DNA of 35,014 nucleotides from RUG11237 sp045126515. GTDB taxonomy: Bacteria > Bacillota > Clostridia > Lachnospirales > Lachnospiraceae. Positions 17,185 through 25,909 of the stretch are shown piece after piece; position 1 is the stretch's first letter, and the number at the start of each line of letters is the position of its first letter. Below the pieces are notes generated by a model. The model worked only from the letters and a program-made list of their open reading frames with translations. It made no database searches and was not told the DNA's origin. The translations under genes and the position numbers were made by a program. Where the stretch lies: assembly GCA_045126515.1 (NCBI GenBank), contig JBGVOM010000202.1:1-35014 (forward strand), given 5' to 3'.

Positions 17185-18105
17185 CTATTGCTTTTCCATC
17201 AGTTCTTCATAAATCTTGTCCACAATCTGCCTTTGCTCCTCCGTCTTCAAATCAAATTTTCTGGCAAACAGACAGCCGGATTTCATTAGTTCATCATAGT
17301 CGTTGATGGTAAAACTGTATGGATTTCCCCGATTCCAATCAATATAGCGCATACACGCTATATAATTGTCATCCATTTTATCATAATATAATCTGTCTTT
17401 AAATTTTGAATTATACGCAAGGGTTTGTACGTAAATTTCATCCGGTGCAAATGTATGTTTAAAAGAATTCAGCAGATAATCCCAGTGTTCTAAAATATGA
17501 AAGGCAAATTCGTCAGTGATACTAAACCAGGACGAACCAAAGCATAATTCATATGGATTACTTTTCTGCCTGTCCACTTTGAAAAGCTTTTGTGCCCCCA
17601 CGTATATATTTTCCAGAATTACTCCAAATAAAATTCTCTTTACAATACTGTTTTCTCTAATATGCTTATGAAATCTATGGTCATATGCATATCTGTCATA
17701 AATTCTCCGTTCAATTGGTGGTGGACAAGTGAAATGAACAAATTCCTTTCCATTATTTTCATCGAAAAATTTATGAATTTCATCCTGCGTCTTTAAAGGC
17801 ATGCAGGCACCTGATAATACATGATAGTACTGATAATTTTCTATACCATGGGCCATTTGCAGAAAATACATCTGCGCCACCATAAGTCTCGGTGTCCCCC
17901 ATTCCGTATGAAATCGTTCTGTATAATATACCTTGGACTTTTCCGCCAGTCCCTGAAAATAATCAAAGTCAAAGTCCATAATGGCACTGTTAATATGAAT
18001 GTAAATATCATTCCGTTCATGGTCTAACAGCCGGATTAGTTTTTCTAAAATAGGCCAGTTATTAAAAGCAATGATTAAATAAGCATGTCTGTTTGTTTTT
18101 TTCAT
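17185..18105 (-). CDS. beta-1,6-N-acetylglucosaminyltransferase-like glycosyltransferase (GT14 type)
   Basis: The 306-residue product has the layout of the Core-2/I-branching (GT14) family: an N-terminal HAYLIIAFNNWPILEKLIRLLDHERNDIYIHIN Rossmann start, then YTERFHTEWGTPRLMVAQMYFLQMA, YYHVLSGACMPLKTQDEIHKFF, then GSSWFSITDEFAFHIL and HTFAPDEIYVQTLAYNS (DE as likely catalytic acid). No signal peptide or TM segment is seen, so it acts in the cytosol or at the membrane face, probably on a surface glycan. It is downstream of the CsoR-like gene with a 122-nt gap holding its own probable promoter. There are no other glycan genes nearby, so the acceptor is unknown. Confidence 0.8.
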   Translation of the reverse strand: MKKTNRHAYLIIAFNNWPILEKLIRLLDHERNDIYIHINSAIMDFDFDYFQGLAEKSKVYYTERFHTEWGTPRLMVAQMYFLQMAHGIENYQYYHVLSGACMPLKTQDEIHKFFDENNGKEFVHFTCPPPIERRIYDRYAYDHRFHKHIRENSIVKRILFGVILENIYVGAQKLFKVDRQKSNPYELCFGSSWFSITDEFAFHILEHWDYLLNSFKHTFAPDEIYVQTLAYNSKFKDRLYYDKMDDNYIACMRYIDWNRGNPYSFTINDYDELMKSGCLFARKFDLKTEEQRQIVDKIYEELMEKQ

Positions 18106-18164
18106 TTTCTTCCCTCACTAAAAACACCCGATACATTTTTACAGGTTTCATTATCTATGGGGAT

Positions 18165-18173
18165 ATTATACCA
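18165..18173 (-). promoter_or_regulatory. extended -10 element for the glycosyltransferase gene
   Basis: On the minus strand TGGTATAAT (a TGn extension plus consensus TATAAT) lies about 60 nt before the start codon. No good -35 is seen, which is tolerated by extended -10 promoters. Confidence 0.45.
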
Positions 18174-18227
18174 CAATTTAGGAAAACTTTATTATTTTTA
18201 CTTAAATTTATCAACCGGTACAAATTT

Positions 18228-18572
18228 CTACTTTAAAAACTTATCCAACGCCTCATTTAATTCATCAATAACTTTTATATCTCCTTCTTTTGCAGCTTCC
18301 ACAATACAGTGGGAAATGTGGTCTTTCAAAATAACACGGCTGACGCTTTTGACTGCAGCATCTACCGCTGCTAACTGAACCAGTACTTCGCTGCAGTCAC
18401 GCTCATCCTCCACCATATTTTTTATGGCATTAATATGCCCTGCAATCTTTGATAAACGGTTTAATACCGCCTTAGTTTCCTTATGACTGTGAGTATGTTT
18501 GTGTCCATGCTCATGATCATGGACAATCACCTGCCCATTTTCAGTAATATGTGTATGTGCATTTTTACTCAT
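18228..18572 (-). CDS. CsoR/DUF156-family metal-sensing repressor with His-rich N-terminus
   Basis: CsoR-family proteins are all-helical DNA-binding repressors released by metal binding. Residues 33-114 match the family, with RLSKIAGHINAIKNMVEDERDCSEVLVQLAAV and ILKDHISHCIVEA. Cys60, His85 and Cys89 keep the exact spacing of the C-H-C ligand set of Cu(I)-type CsoR, where the Ni/Co sensor RcnR has His at the last position. An unusual N-terminal extension carries nine His in the first 30 residues (HDHEHGHKHTHSH). The gene starts 56 nt after ureD on the same strand, so it may be the last gene of the urease operon. Ligand residues argue for copper, context for nickel. The metal is undecided. Confidence 0.85.
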   Translation of the reverse strand: MSKNAHTHITENGQVIVHDHEHGHKHTHSHKETKAVLNRLSKIAGHINAIKNMVEDERDCSEVLVQLAAVDAAVKSVSRVILKDHISHCIVEAAKEGDIKVIDELNEALDKFLK

Positions 18573-18628
18573 ACCTTCACTTCCCTTCCGGCTGCACCTT
18601 TATCTAAATGTGAAAAGCATCCGCTTTA

Positions 18629-19450
18629 TTAATATTTACGAATACGGAATGCCTCCTTCTGATACATTTCTTTACGGACTATATTCCAAATATTCCATAA
18701 GATGTTCTGCATTCCTAATGATGTTTCAAACAGTACTTTTACAACAAGTACATGTTCATCAGGCATGGAGCATCCTCCGCAGATTCCTTCCACACCATCC
18801 ATATATGTTTTCAATTTTTCCGTCAGACCCTCTGTAATTTTCTCTGCCACCAGATAAGCCGTTGCAAAAATATGATAATGCTCCAGAACTGCCACATTAT
18901 GAGGATCAAAATCCGCCGGAAAAAGTTTCATTCCTTCACGAAGTTTTAAATATCCGTCGTAATATAAAGATATATTAGAACGATACGATGTAAAATCAAA
19001 GCTTTCATTTCTTGCCATTCTTCCTGGCATCACTGCATCCCAGGTGAACAAACTCCCATTCTTTTCAACATGAAATACACTTTTTTGATAAAATCTGGAT
19101 TCCTTATAGGGAACATTATGTTCCGGCAGATATTCCAGCACACTTCCGCTTTCTACTGTGGCATTTATTTCCTGTCTGGTATCTTCGCCCTTAGAACGGT
19201 AAATTTTATTGGAAGAAGGTGTGGTGATTACCGCTGCTGACTGCTCTTTCAAATGGAACTGAATATCGAACAAATCTCCTTCTAACATTCCACTGCTTGG
19301 ATTTAATAGATACAAAAATGCCGTTCCATCTTTGTCTAAATAATTTGCGGGAAACACCTGCAATGGAAGTTTAAAATATTGTTTTGAAACATAAGTTTCT
19401 CCCGATTGTTTCCGTTTAAATTCTAACTGCAATTTTCCATTTGGTTCCAT
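18629..19450 (-). CDS. ureD: urease accessory protein UreD (UreH)
   Basis: UreD is the scaffold that binds apo-urease and, with UreF and UreG, delivers nickel. The start is taken at 19450 (MEPNGKLQLEF, 273 residues). An in-frame ATG at 19522 would add 24 residues overlapping ureF and unlike the family. The ribosome binding site AAAGG lies about 14 nt upstream, a little far, so the start is not certain. Family motifs are seen: LLNPSSGMLEGDLFDIQFHL, VITTPSSNKIYRS, GSVLEYLPEHNVPYKESRFYQKSVF and WDAVMPGRMAR. It follows ureF by 37 nt. ureG, which usually sits between or beside these two, is not present. Confidence 0.92.
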   Translation of the reverse strand: MEPNGKLQLEFKRKQSGETYVSKQYFKLPLQVFPANYLDKDGTAFLYLLNPSSGMLEGDLFDIQFHLKEQSAAVITTPSSNKIYRSKGEDTRQEINATVESGSVLEYLPEHNVPYKESRFYQKSVFHVEKNGSLFTWDAVMPGRMARNESFDFTSYRSNISLYYDGYLKLREGMKLFPADFDPHNVAVLEHYHIFATAYLVAEKITEGLTEKLKTYMDGVEGICGGCSMPDEHVLVVKVLFETSLGMQNILWNIWNIVRKEMYQKEAFRIRKY

Positions 19451-19487
19451 CCTATTATACCACACCTTTCTAAAATAGCCATCGCAT

Positions 19488-20144
19488 TTACGACATATAC
19501 ATCCTGGATTCCTGTGTTTCATGATTCATGGATGCTATATCCAGCATAGGAGTGAAAGAAAACATATCTTCCTCCTCCATCTCCATTGCCTGCTTCACAC
19601 ATTGCAAAACCTCCGGATAAACATTTTTTATTACCACCTGTCCGTCAATCTGACTTAAAGGAATCAGCTTGATTGCTACCTGAACATAAGCTAACAGCGT
19701 TCCGGTCAGGTATGCTTCCAATGCAGCCGACAGAGATATTCCAAGATACTTGCATGCATATCCAAAAACTACCGGATAATTAAAATTTTCCAATTCTGCC
19801 TGTTCTAGCAACGTTCCCGGATACATTTTTGTAAATGCTTTCACAAAGGCTTTTCCTGTCCGTGAAGAAGCCATTCGAAGCTCCTTAGACGGTTTCAATG
19901 CAGTGCAAAGTTCATCCCATTCTGTCAACCGTTCGGGCTGTTCATAAGCAAATCGAACCAAGCCTGTGTCGGCTTTTCCGGAACCCATTTTCAATACTCC
20001 GGACAAATAATTTTCATAAGAAGATATATCTTTTGCCATTCCGGCTTCCAACATTCCCTCATATCCAAATGAATGAGTAAATATACCTGTGGGAAATACA
20101 TTCGAACACAGGTGCATTAATTGTATTCGTTCCAGTTCTCCCAT
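19488..20144 (-). CDS. ureF: urease accessory protein UreF
   Basis: UreF acts with UreD as the GTPase-gating factor for nickel insertion into urease. The 218-residue product has the N-terminal signature FPTGIFTHSFGYEG, a helical core, and the conserved C-terminal tail PMLDIASMNHETQESRMYMS, which binds UreD/UreG. An AAGGAG ribosome binding site is upstream, and the gene starts 25 nt after ureC. Size is normal. Confidence 0.95.
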   Translation of the reverse strand: MGELERIQLMHLCSNVFPTGIFTHSFGYEGMLEAGMAKDISSYENYLSGVLKMGSGKADTGLVRFAYEQPERLTEWDELCTALKPSKELRMASSRTGKAFVKAFTKMYPGTLLEQAELENFNYPVVFGYACKYLGISLSAALEAYLTGTLLAYVQVAIKLIPLSQIDGQVVIKNVYPEVLQCVKQAMEMEEEDMFSFTPMLDIASMNHETQESRMYMS

Positions 20145-20169
20145 AATCTTTCTCCTTGCTCTTTTAAAA

Positions 20170-21891
20170 TTACCGGAAGAAATATTTCTGTGCTAACGGC
20201 AATACTTTTGCAGGTTCACAGGTAATTAATTCATCATCCACAAATACCTCATAAGTTTCCGGATCAATTCGAATATTCGGACAATAATTATTGTACATCA
20301 TATCTTTTTTTCCAAGATTTCTGGTATTCTTTACCGGTAAAAGTTTCACTCCTGACACTGGCAGTTTTTCTGCTAAACCATGGTCAATGGCTGCCTGTGT
20401 CACAAAGATTTTTGAAGTTCTGTTTATATTATTTCCTTTTGCACCAAACTGAGGCTTATAAAGAATTGGTTCACAAGTCATCAAGGAAGCATTGGCATCA
20501 CCCATGACTGACCATGCAATAAATCCGCCTTTTAATACCACTTCCGGCTTTGCTCCAAAGAAAGTATTTTTCCAGATAACAATATCTGCCATTCTACCCG
20601 GTCTTAAAGAGCCTACATAATCATCAATTCCAAAGGTGATTGCAGGATTGATGGTATATTTTGAAAGATAACGTAATGCTCTCTGGTTGTCATTATCTCC
20701 CTTTTCTTCCGGAAGTCTTCCTCTTTGCATTTTATTTTTTGCAGCCAACTGCCAAGTTCTTAGAATACTTTCTCCCACACGTCCCATTCCCTGAGAGTCA
20801 GATCCCAACATACTGATTGCTCCCATATCATGTAAAACGTCTTCCGCTGCAATTGTTTGTCCTCTGATTCTGGAATCTGCAAATGCCACATCTTCCGGTA
20901 CATTTGGATTCAGATGGTGACATGTCATAATCATATCCAGATGTTCCTCTAATGTATTAATCGTATATGGATTGGTTGGATTTGTAGAAGACGGCAGAAT
21001 ATTAGGCATTCCAACCACTTTTAAGATATCTGGTGCATGTCCGCCGCCTGCACCTTCTGTATGATATGCATGCATAGTTCTTCCGTTGATGGCTTCCAAC
21101 GTACGTTCCACATATCCCGCCTCATTTAATGTGTCTGTATGAATCTGTACCTGAAAATCATATGCATCTGCAATTTTTAGACACTGGTCGATCGCTGCAG
21201 GAGTAGCCCCCCAGTCTTCATGAAGTTTCAGACCAATACATCCTCCCAACGCCTGATCCACCAGCGCATCCGGACGACTGGAATTCCCTTTTCCTAAAAA
21301 TCCTGCATTAACCGGAATATCTTCAAATGCTTCAATCATTCTCTGAAGATTGTAAGGACCCGGAGATTCAATTCCTACCGTTACCGGTCCTTTCCCACCA
21401 CCAAGCATTGTGGTAAGTCCGTTAGAAAGTGCTTCGTATGCCAACTGCATACTGTCAAAATGTACATGCACATCAATACCACCCGGTGTGGCAATCATAC
21501 CTGGATCTGCTGAAATAATATTGGTATTTGGACTTACAATCAGGCCCGGTGTGATTTCCATGGTATCCGGATTACCTGCTTTACCGATTCCTACAATTTT
21601 TCCATTTTTGATTCCAATATCTCCTTTTACAATGCCATAAAAAGGATCTATAATTGTAATATTAGTAATTACAAAGTCCAGTGCACCCTGATTGGTATCT
21701 ACCCCCGGTGCCTGTCCCATACCGTCACGAAGTGTCTTGCCGCCTCCGAATACTGCTTCATTTCCATAGCAGTCCGCATTGTAGTCTTTTTCAATTTCTA
21801 TTACAAGACCGGTATCTCCAAGATGAAGCTTATCTCCCACTGTCGGTCCATACAAATCTACATATTCTTTTCTTGTCATTTTTTTTGCCAT
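20170..21891 (-). CDS. ureC: urease alpha subunit (catalytic)
   Basis: UreC hydrolyses urea to ammonia and carbamate at a dinuclear nickel site. The 573-residue length is standard. All active-site residues are visible in this numbering: His142 and His144 in GGIDVHVHFD, carbamylated Lys222 in IGLKLHEDWG with His224, His251 in VQIHTDTLNE, His277 in HAYHTEGAGGGHAPD, His325/326 in MTCHHLNPNVPEDVAFADSRIR (flap) and Asp365 in MLGSDSQGMGRVGE. The protein should be active if nickel is loaded. The ribosome binding site AAGGAGG is ideal. It follows ureB by 49 nt and precedes ureF by 25 nt. Confidence 0.98.
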   Translation of the reverse strand: MAKKMTRKEYVDLYGPTVGDKLHLGDTGLVIEIEKDYNADCYGNEAVFGGGKTLRDGMGQAPGVDTNQGALDFVITNITIIDPFYGIVKGDIGIKNGKIVGIGKAGNPDTMEITPGLIVSPNTNIISADPGMIATPGGIDVHVHFDSMQLAYEALSNGLTTMLGGGKGPVTVGIESPGPYNLQRMIEAFEDIPVNAGFLGKGNSSRPDALVDQALGGCIGLKLHEDWGATPAAIDQCLKIADAYDFQVQIHTDTLNEAGYVERTLEAINGRTMHAYHTEGAGGGHAPDILKVVGMPNILPSSTNPTNPYTINTLEEHLDMIMTCHHLNPNVPEDVAFADSRIRGQTIAAEDVLHDMGAISMLGSDSQGMGRVGESILRTWQLAAKNKMQRGRLPEEKGDNDNQRALRYLSKYTINPAITFGIDDYVGSLRPGRMADIVIWKNTFFGAKPEVVLKGGFIAWSVMGDANASLMTCEPILYKPQFGAKGNNINRTSKIFVTQAAIDHGLAEKLPVSGVKLLPVKNTRNLGKKDMMYNNYCPNIRIDPETYEVFVDDELITCEPAKVLPLAQKYFFR

Positions 21892-21940
21892 GAATTTTCC
21901 TCCTTTACCGGATTAACAGAATCCATATTTTACTGCCTAA

Positions 21941-22318
21941 TCACATTCCCAAAAATCCGGATTCCTTTGCCTTTATAAATGCCTGTTCCTTCACTTTTTC
22001 ATCTTCAATGGCACCCATAGTCAGCCCATTAAAGCCACACATAACTTTATTTCCGCCATATTCTGTCAACGTAACTTCCTTTTCTTCTCCCGGTTCAAAT
22101 CGCACTGCTGTGCCGGAAGGAATATCCAGGCGCATGCCAAAAGCTTTTTTTCTGTCAAAGCTTAAAAACTTATTTACTTCAAAAAAATGAAAATGAGAAC
22201 CTACCTGAATGGGTCTGTCACCCATATTGGTAACTATCAAAGTTTCTGTGCGTTTTCCTTCATTTAAAATAATATCGCCTTCTGCGTAAAATACTTGTCC
22301 AATCTTATATTCTTCCAT
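21941..22318 (-). CDS. ureB: urease beta subunit
   Basis: This is the structural beta subunit of cytosolic urease, encoded separately from gamma as in most bacteria. The 125-residue product has the family pattern EGDIILNEG, VTNMGDRPIQVGSHFHFFEVN, FDRKKAFGMRLDIPSGTAVRFEPGEEKEVTLTEYGG and the FNGLTMG end. A short C-terminal tail (IEDEKVKEQAFIKAKESGFLGM) follows. The start has AAGGGGG upstream and lies 13 nt after ureA. Confidence 0.96.
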   Translation of the reverse strand: MEEYKIGQVFYAEGDIILNEGKRTETLIVTNMGDRPIQVGSHFHFFEVNKFLSFDRKKAFGMRLDIPSGTAVRFEPGEEKEVTLTEYGGNKVMCGFNGLTMGAIEDEKVKEQAFIKAKESGFLGM

Positions 22319-22331
22319 AGAGTCTGCCCCC

Positions 22332-22691
22332 TTAACTCATATAGGCAAAAGACAATAAATCCTTTACCGTATCTTCTTTTTTCTCAAGCCTGATTGGCTG
22401 GTGAATGGTCACTAATTTTGTTCCATCCGGAAACAATGCTTCTACCTGAAGCTCCGGTATCAGTGCAGCAGTTCCTTCCATAACATCTTCTTCCGATAAA
22501 ATCAAGGAACCCATCTCAATCAATTCTGATACTGTCTTTTTTCCTTCTCTTGCCTGTTCTAAAATTTCATCACAGATAATGGCTGTTGCCTCCACATAAT
22601 TCAGTCGAAGTCCTCTCTTATAACGTCTTCTTGCAATTTCTGCAACTTCAAAAATAATCAGCCTCTCCTGCTCCTTTGGTGTTAATCGCAT
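22332..22691 (-). CDS. ureA: urease gamma subunit
   Basis: The product has the UreA hallmarks MRLTPKEQERL, ARRRYKRGLRLNYVEATAII, and EDVMEGTAALIPELQVEALFPDGTKLVTIHQPI. At 119 residues it is somewhat longer than the usual 100, because of a C-terminal extension (RLEKKEDTVKDLLSFAYMS). It starts only 14 nt after the histidine kinase stop with an AGGAGG site, so urease is very probably cotranscribed with the sensor genes. Confidence 0.97.
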   Translation of the reverse strand: MRLTPKEQERLIIFEVAEIARRRYKRGLRLNYVEATAIICDEILEQAREGKKTVSELIEMGSLILSEEDVMEGTAALIPELQVEALFPDGTKLVTIHQPIRLEKKEDTVKDLLSFAYMS

Positions 22692-22705
22692 AATTTAGCC
22701 TCCTT

Positions 22706-24607
22706 CTATTTTGGCAGAGAAAATGTAACGGTACATCCTTTTTCTAACTCTGCCTCTAAGAAAAATCTACCGCCATGTTTTTCAATGATATTTTTCACAG
22801 TCACAAGACCAATACCATTTCCTTCATATTCCGAATCCGCATGCATTCTTCCAAACAATTGAAATAATTTTCCGGATTCTTTCATGTCAAAACCTACTCC
22901 GTTATCTGCAATATGGAAAATGTATTCCTTTTCGTTTTCCTCCCAGGTAATATGTATGGTTGTTTTTTCTTTTTTGGAAGAAAATTTCACTGCATTTGAA
23001 ATAATATTGTGAATACAACAATTGAGCATCATTTCATCTGCCATAACATCTGGCAGTCTATCCGATACCAGCTCTATTTTCTGGTTTGGATTTAACACCT
23101 GGAATTCTTCTACATTACTTTGAATTAATTTATTCATACGGATTCTTACTATCTTAAATTTTTTATTCTTTAACTTGGTATAATTTAGAATTTCATTTAC
23201 AAGATTCACTAACTTTATGGAATAACCGTCAATCTTTTCTGCTGCTTCTTTTGCTTCTGCCGGCAGCACATCTTTTCCCTGCTCCATAATCACATTACAA
23301 TATAATCCAATGGCTCTTAATGGTGCTTTCAATTCATGTGCCACAGTATAACCGAAATTCTCAGAAGTTTTATATGCATTCTGTATTTCCTTTGTCCGCT
23401 CTAACACACGATTTTCCAATTCATCATTCATTTCCTGAATCTGTTCATTTAAAAGAATTTCATCTGTAATATCTTTGGCAAATACTGCCATGTCATACTG
23501 ATGATTGCCCAGCTCTATGTAATGCATTTGCAAGTCATAATAATGTTTATTATCTTTATTATAATATTCTGTTTGATAATCTTCTGCTTCTGCCACCTTA
23601 TCCATTACATCACACCAGAAATCTACTTCTTCCTTATCAAAGATTTCTATAAAAGGCACAGACTGGTAATTTGGATTCTTTCTTTGAAAAAAATCTCGTG
23701 CCACATGGTTCGCTGTCTGGATTTCTCCAGTAACACCGTTAATGCTCCAGATCATATCGTTACTGGATTCAAATACGGCTTCCTGTATCTTAGACATTTC
23801 CAGCTGATAACTCTGCTTTTTACAATAAAAATGAATAAAATGCAGTATTACGTCTCCCACCAAAAGAATGAAAACTGCTTTTAGAAGCATAAGCTGTGTG
23901 GAACCGATATTACTTTGATAATCATTCACTGACACTGTAATACAGAATAATTCATTAATATAGTTGCTGGCAGATACTGCAGTTAATGTTACCCCCAGTA
24001 TGGTAATTCCTATTACCATATAACTGTAATTATCATATACAGCAGTTTTTTCACCCAGATAACGTTTCACCACAGGCATCATAATCAGCATATTAACTGC
24101 CAATACGCACAATGTCATAATTTCCAGAAGAATAATACCATTGGCATTAATTATATTTACCGGCAGATAGGAATATGATTTTACCGGAAAATATTTGTTC
24201 CATTTCACCAGCATTTGTATCAATGGCTTATTTACAATTAAAAAGATTAATATAAATACTAGCTGATACAAATATTGAATCGGAAAGGGAGTCTGATTAC
24301 GCCGTCGCTCATCCATACAAATACCATGTCCTACAGACCATATCAGTATTCCCAGAGAGGCGGCTAAATTTCCCCAGCCATTATAATTTGCAATCAGGAA
24401 AGGCTGAAACATGGATAATCCCAAGGTACAGCAAAGAAATGCGTATTTTCCTCCATATAACATCGCTATGATAATGGGTACTACGATTCCAGGCATAAAA
24501 TATACGTCATACGCCCGGTCAATACATAGAGAAAATTTTGTTAAGAATAAACTACTGTATCCTGCTAAAAGAGCCAGTATAAGCTTTCGCTTCTCTAAGT
24601 TTTTCAT
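22706..24607 (-). CDS. multi-TM PAS histidine kinase, partner of the urea/amide sensor
   Basis: The 633-residue protein has an N-terminal membrane domain (about 1-262, around seven or eight hydrophobic segments, with only short loops outside). A PAS domain follows (about 270-385), then a short coiled coil (ILLNEQIQEMNDELENRVLERTKE). The kinase core has the H box YTVAHELKAPLRAI with His424, N box HNIISNAVKF, G1 DNGVGFD and G2 GNGIGLVTVKNIIEKHGG. The H box resembles phytochrome-type HisKA kinases. It lacks an obvious extracytoplasmic ligand-binding domain, and the gene directly upstream (22-nt gap) encodes a TM-anchored binding protein. The inference is that this protein supplies ligand sensing. 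The RR partner is two genes upstream. ureA follows after 14 nt. Confidence 0.88.
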   Translation of the reverse strand: MKNLEKRKLILALLAGYSSLFLTKFSLCIDRAYDVYFMPGIVVPIIIAMLYGGKYAFLCCTLGLSMFQPFLIANYNGWGNLAASLGILIWSVGHGICMDERRRNQTPFPIQYLYQLVFILIFLIVNKPLIQMLVKWNKYFPVKSYSYLPVNIINANGIILLEIMTLCVLAVNMLIMMPVVKRYLGEKTAVYDNYSYMVIGITILGVTLTAVSASNYINELFCITVSVNDYQSNIGSTQLMLLKAVFILLVGDVILHFIHFYCKKQSYQLEMSKIQEAVFESSNDMIWSINGVTGEIQTANHVARDFFQRKNPNYQSVPFIEIFDKEEVDFWCDVMDKVAEAEDYQTEYYNKDNKHYYDLQMHYIELGNHQYDMAVFAKDITDEILLNEQIQEMNDELENRVLERTKEIQNAYKTSENFGYTVAHELKAPLRAIGLYCNVIMEQGKDVLPAEAKEAAEKIDGYSIKLVNLVNEILNYTKLKNKKFKIVRIRMNKLIQSNVEEFQVLNPNQKIELVSDRLPDVMADEMMLNCCIHNIISNAVKFSSKKEKTTIHITWEENEKEYIFHIADNGVGFDMKESGKLFQLFGRMHADSEYEGNGIGLVTVKNIIEKHGGRFFLEAELEKGCTVTFSLPK

Positions 24608-24629
24608 CAGAATACACCTTCCTTTTCTT

Positions 24630-25877
24630 TTAGTATGTAATTACCGACCATGGATCCGGTTTTATCAATTCATCTGACTGATAAACAATCTCATATTTTC
24701 CATCATGCACCTTGGCAAATCTGGAATACATCCATGTACAATGATTTTCCTCATCTATTTGTATTCTACCCTGAGGTGCATCAAACTCCAAACCTGAAAA
24801 TGCCTGAATCAAGCTTTCTGTATCATAAGGATCCGATACTTTTTCCAATGCCTTTGCCAATAGATAACAGCTGTCATAAACTGCTTCCGCAAGACAATTA
24901 ACACTGGTACCATCATTAACATATTCCTGATATTTTTCTACAAACTGTCTGCTTGCTTCTGTATCCAATGCAGAAAAATAATTCATAGACGCGTAGGAAC
25001 CTTCCGAACACTCTTTTCCCATCTGTTGTAATGTCATTTCATCCGTTGTAATAGATGCAATAGGACATTCTTCCATAGAAAATCCCATTTTATAATACTG
25101 TTTATAAAAAGAAACCACAGAATCTCCTATTAAGTCACAATAAATGAAATCCGGGGTTGCCCGTTTTATCTGTTCTAATGCTTCTGTGAAATTAAGTTCT
25201 CCTGCCGGAAGATACAATTCTCCACAAACCTCTCCGCCATTTTCTTCAATCAAAAGCTTGGCCTGTTTATTGCAGGTTACAGGAAATATATAATCTGTTC
25301 CGATTAAGAAAACTTTTTTTCCACATTGCTCCATAAGCCAGGGTATAAACTCTGAGGTCTGCTGATTTGGCATTGCACCAGTATAAATTACATTTGGATG
25401 TTCTTCCTCCCCCTCTGTATAAGTTGGATAAATTAAAAGGGACTGGTATTTTTCCAACACCGGTAAGGTTGCCTGTCTGCTGGCAGAAGAATAGCAGCCA
25501 ATGGTTGCCACCACCTTTTCCTTATCAATAAGATACTCTATTTTTTCTCCAGCTAATGCAGGACTGGAGGAGTAATCTTCCAAAATATAATCTATCTTTC
25601 TTCCATCCACGCCTCCATTTTCATTGATTTCATCAAAAGCCATCATCGCCGCATTCTGCATAGATTTTTCTACTAAAGCAGAAGTACCTGTGGCAGAGAA
25701 TAGCAATCCTACTCGAATTGTTTCGTCTGATATGGATTCTGTTGTTTCCTCTATAGTTGTCTTTTCCTCATCCTCCATCTGCTTTTCCTTATTTTCTTTT
25801 ACTATATATACAGCAAAAAGAACAATAATAAGTAAAATTAGTATGTACAATAACCTATTCTCTCTTTTTATTTTCAT
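24630..25877 (-). CDS. membrane-anchored UrtA/AmiC-like urea/amide-binding protein (likely sensor)
   Basis: This is a type I periplasmic-binding-fold protein closely related to urtA in the same operon. Shared stretches include EKVVATIGCYSSASRQATLPVL, YPTYTEGEEEHPN, PNQQTSEFIPWL, FLIGTDYIFPVTCNKQAK, and FDAPQGRIQIDEENHCTWMYSRFAKVHDGKY. Unlike urtA it has no lipobox. It starts with MKIKRENRL and one TM helix (about 9-26), then a charged Glu/Thr-rich linker to about residue 52. The start is placed at 25877, because AGGAG then lies 7 nt upstream. The ATG two codons earlier abuts the Shine-Dalgarno. It lies between response regulator and kinase genes, so a sensory role is inferred. A second transport binding protein is the alternative. 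Confidence 0.85.
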   Translation of the reverse strand: MKIKRENRLLYILILLIIVLFAVYIVKENKEKQMEDEEKTTIEETTESISDETIRVGLLFSATGTSALVEKSMQNAAMMAFDEINENGGVDGRKIDYILEDYSSSPALAGEKIEYLIDKEKVVATIGCYSSASRQATLPVLEKYQSLLIYPTYTEGEEEHPNVIYTGAMPNQQTSEFIPWLMEQCGKKVFLIGTDYIFPVTCNKQAKLLIEENGGEVCGELYLPAGELNFTEALEQIKRATPDFIYCDLIGDSVVSFYKQYYKMGFSMEECPIASITTDEMTLQQMGKECSEGSYASMNYFSALDTEASRQFVEKYQEYVNDGTSVNCLAEAVYDSCYLLAKALEKVSDPYDTESLIQAFSGLEFDAPQGRIQIDEENHCTWMYSRFAKVHDGKYEIVYQSDELIKPDPWSVITY

Positions 25878-25909
25878 ATCCATGCTCCTGCCTACAAATG
25901 AAAAACTTT

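Noticed and set aside
16943..17306. Short ORFs reading through the permease-glycosyltransferase gap
   Set aside because: They run over the repeat copy and antisense to the glycosyltransferase end, with no ribosome binding site or recognisable protein.
19451..19522. Longer ureD start overlapping ureF
   Set aside because: The extra 24 residues are antifamily in character (several Cys and Arg) and lie over the conserved ureF tail.
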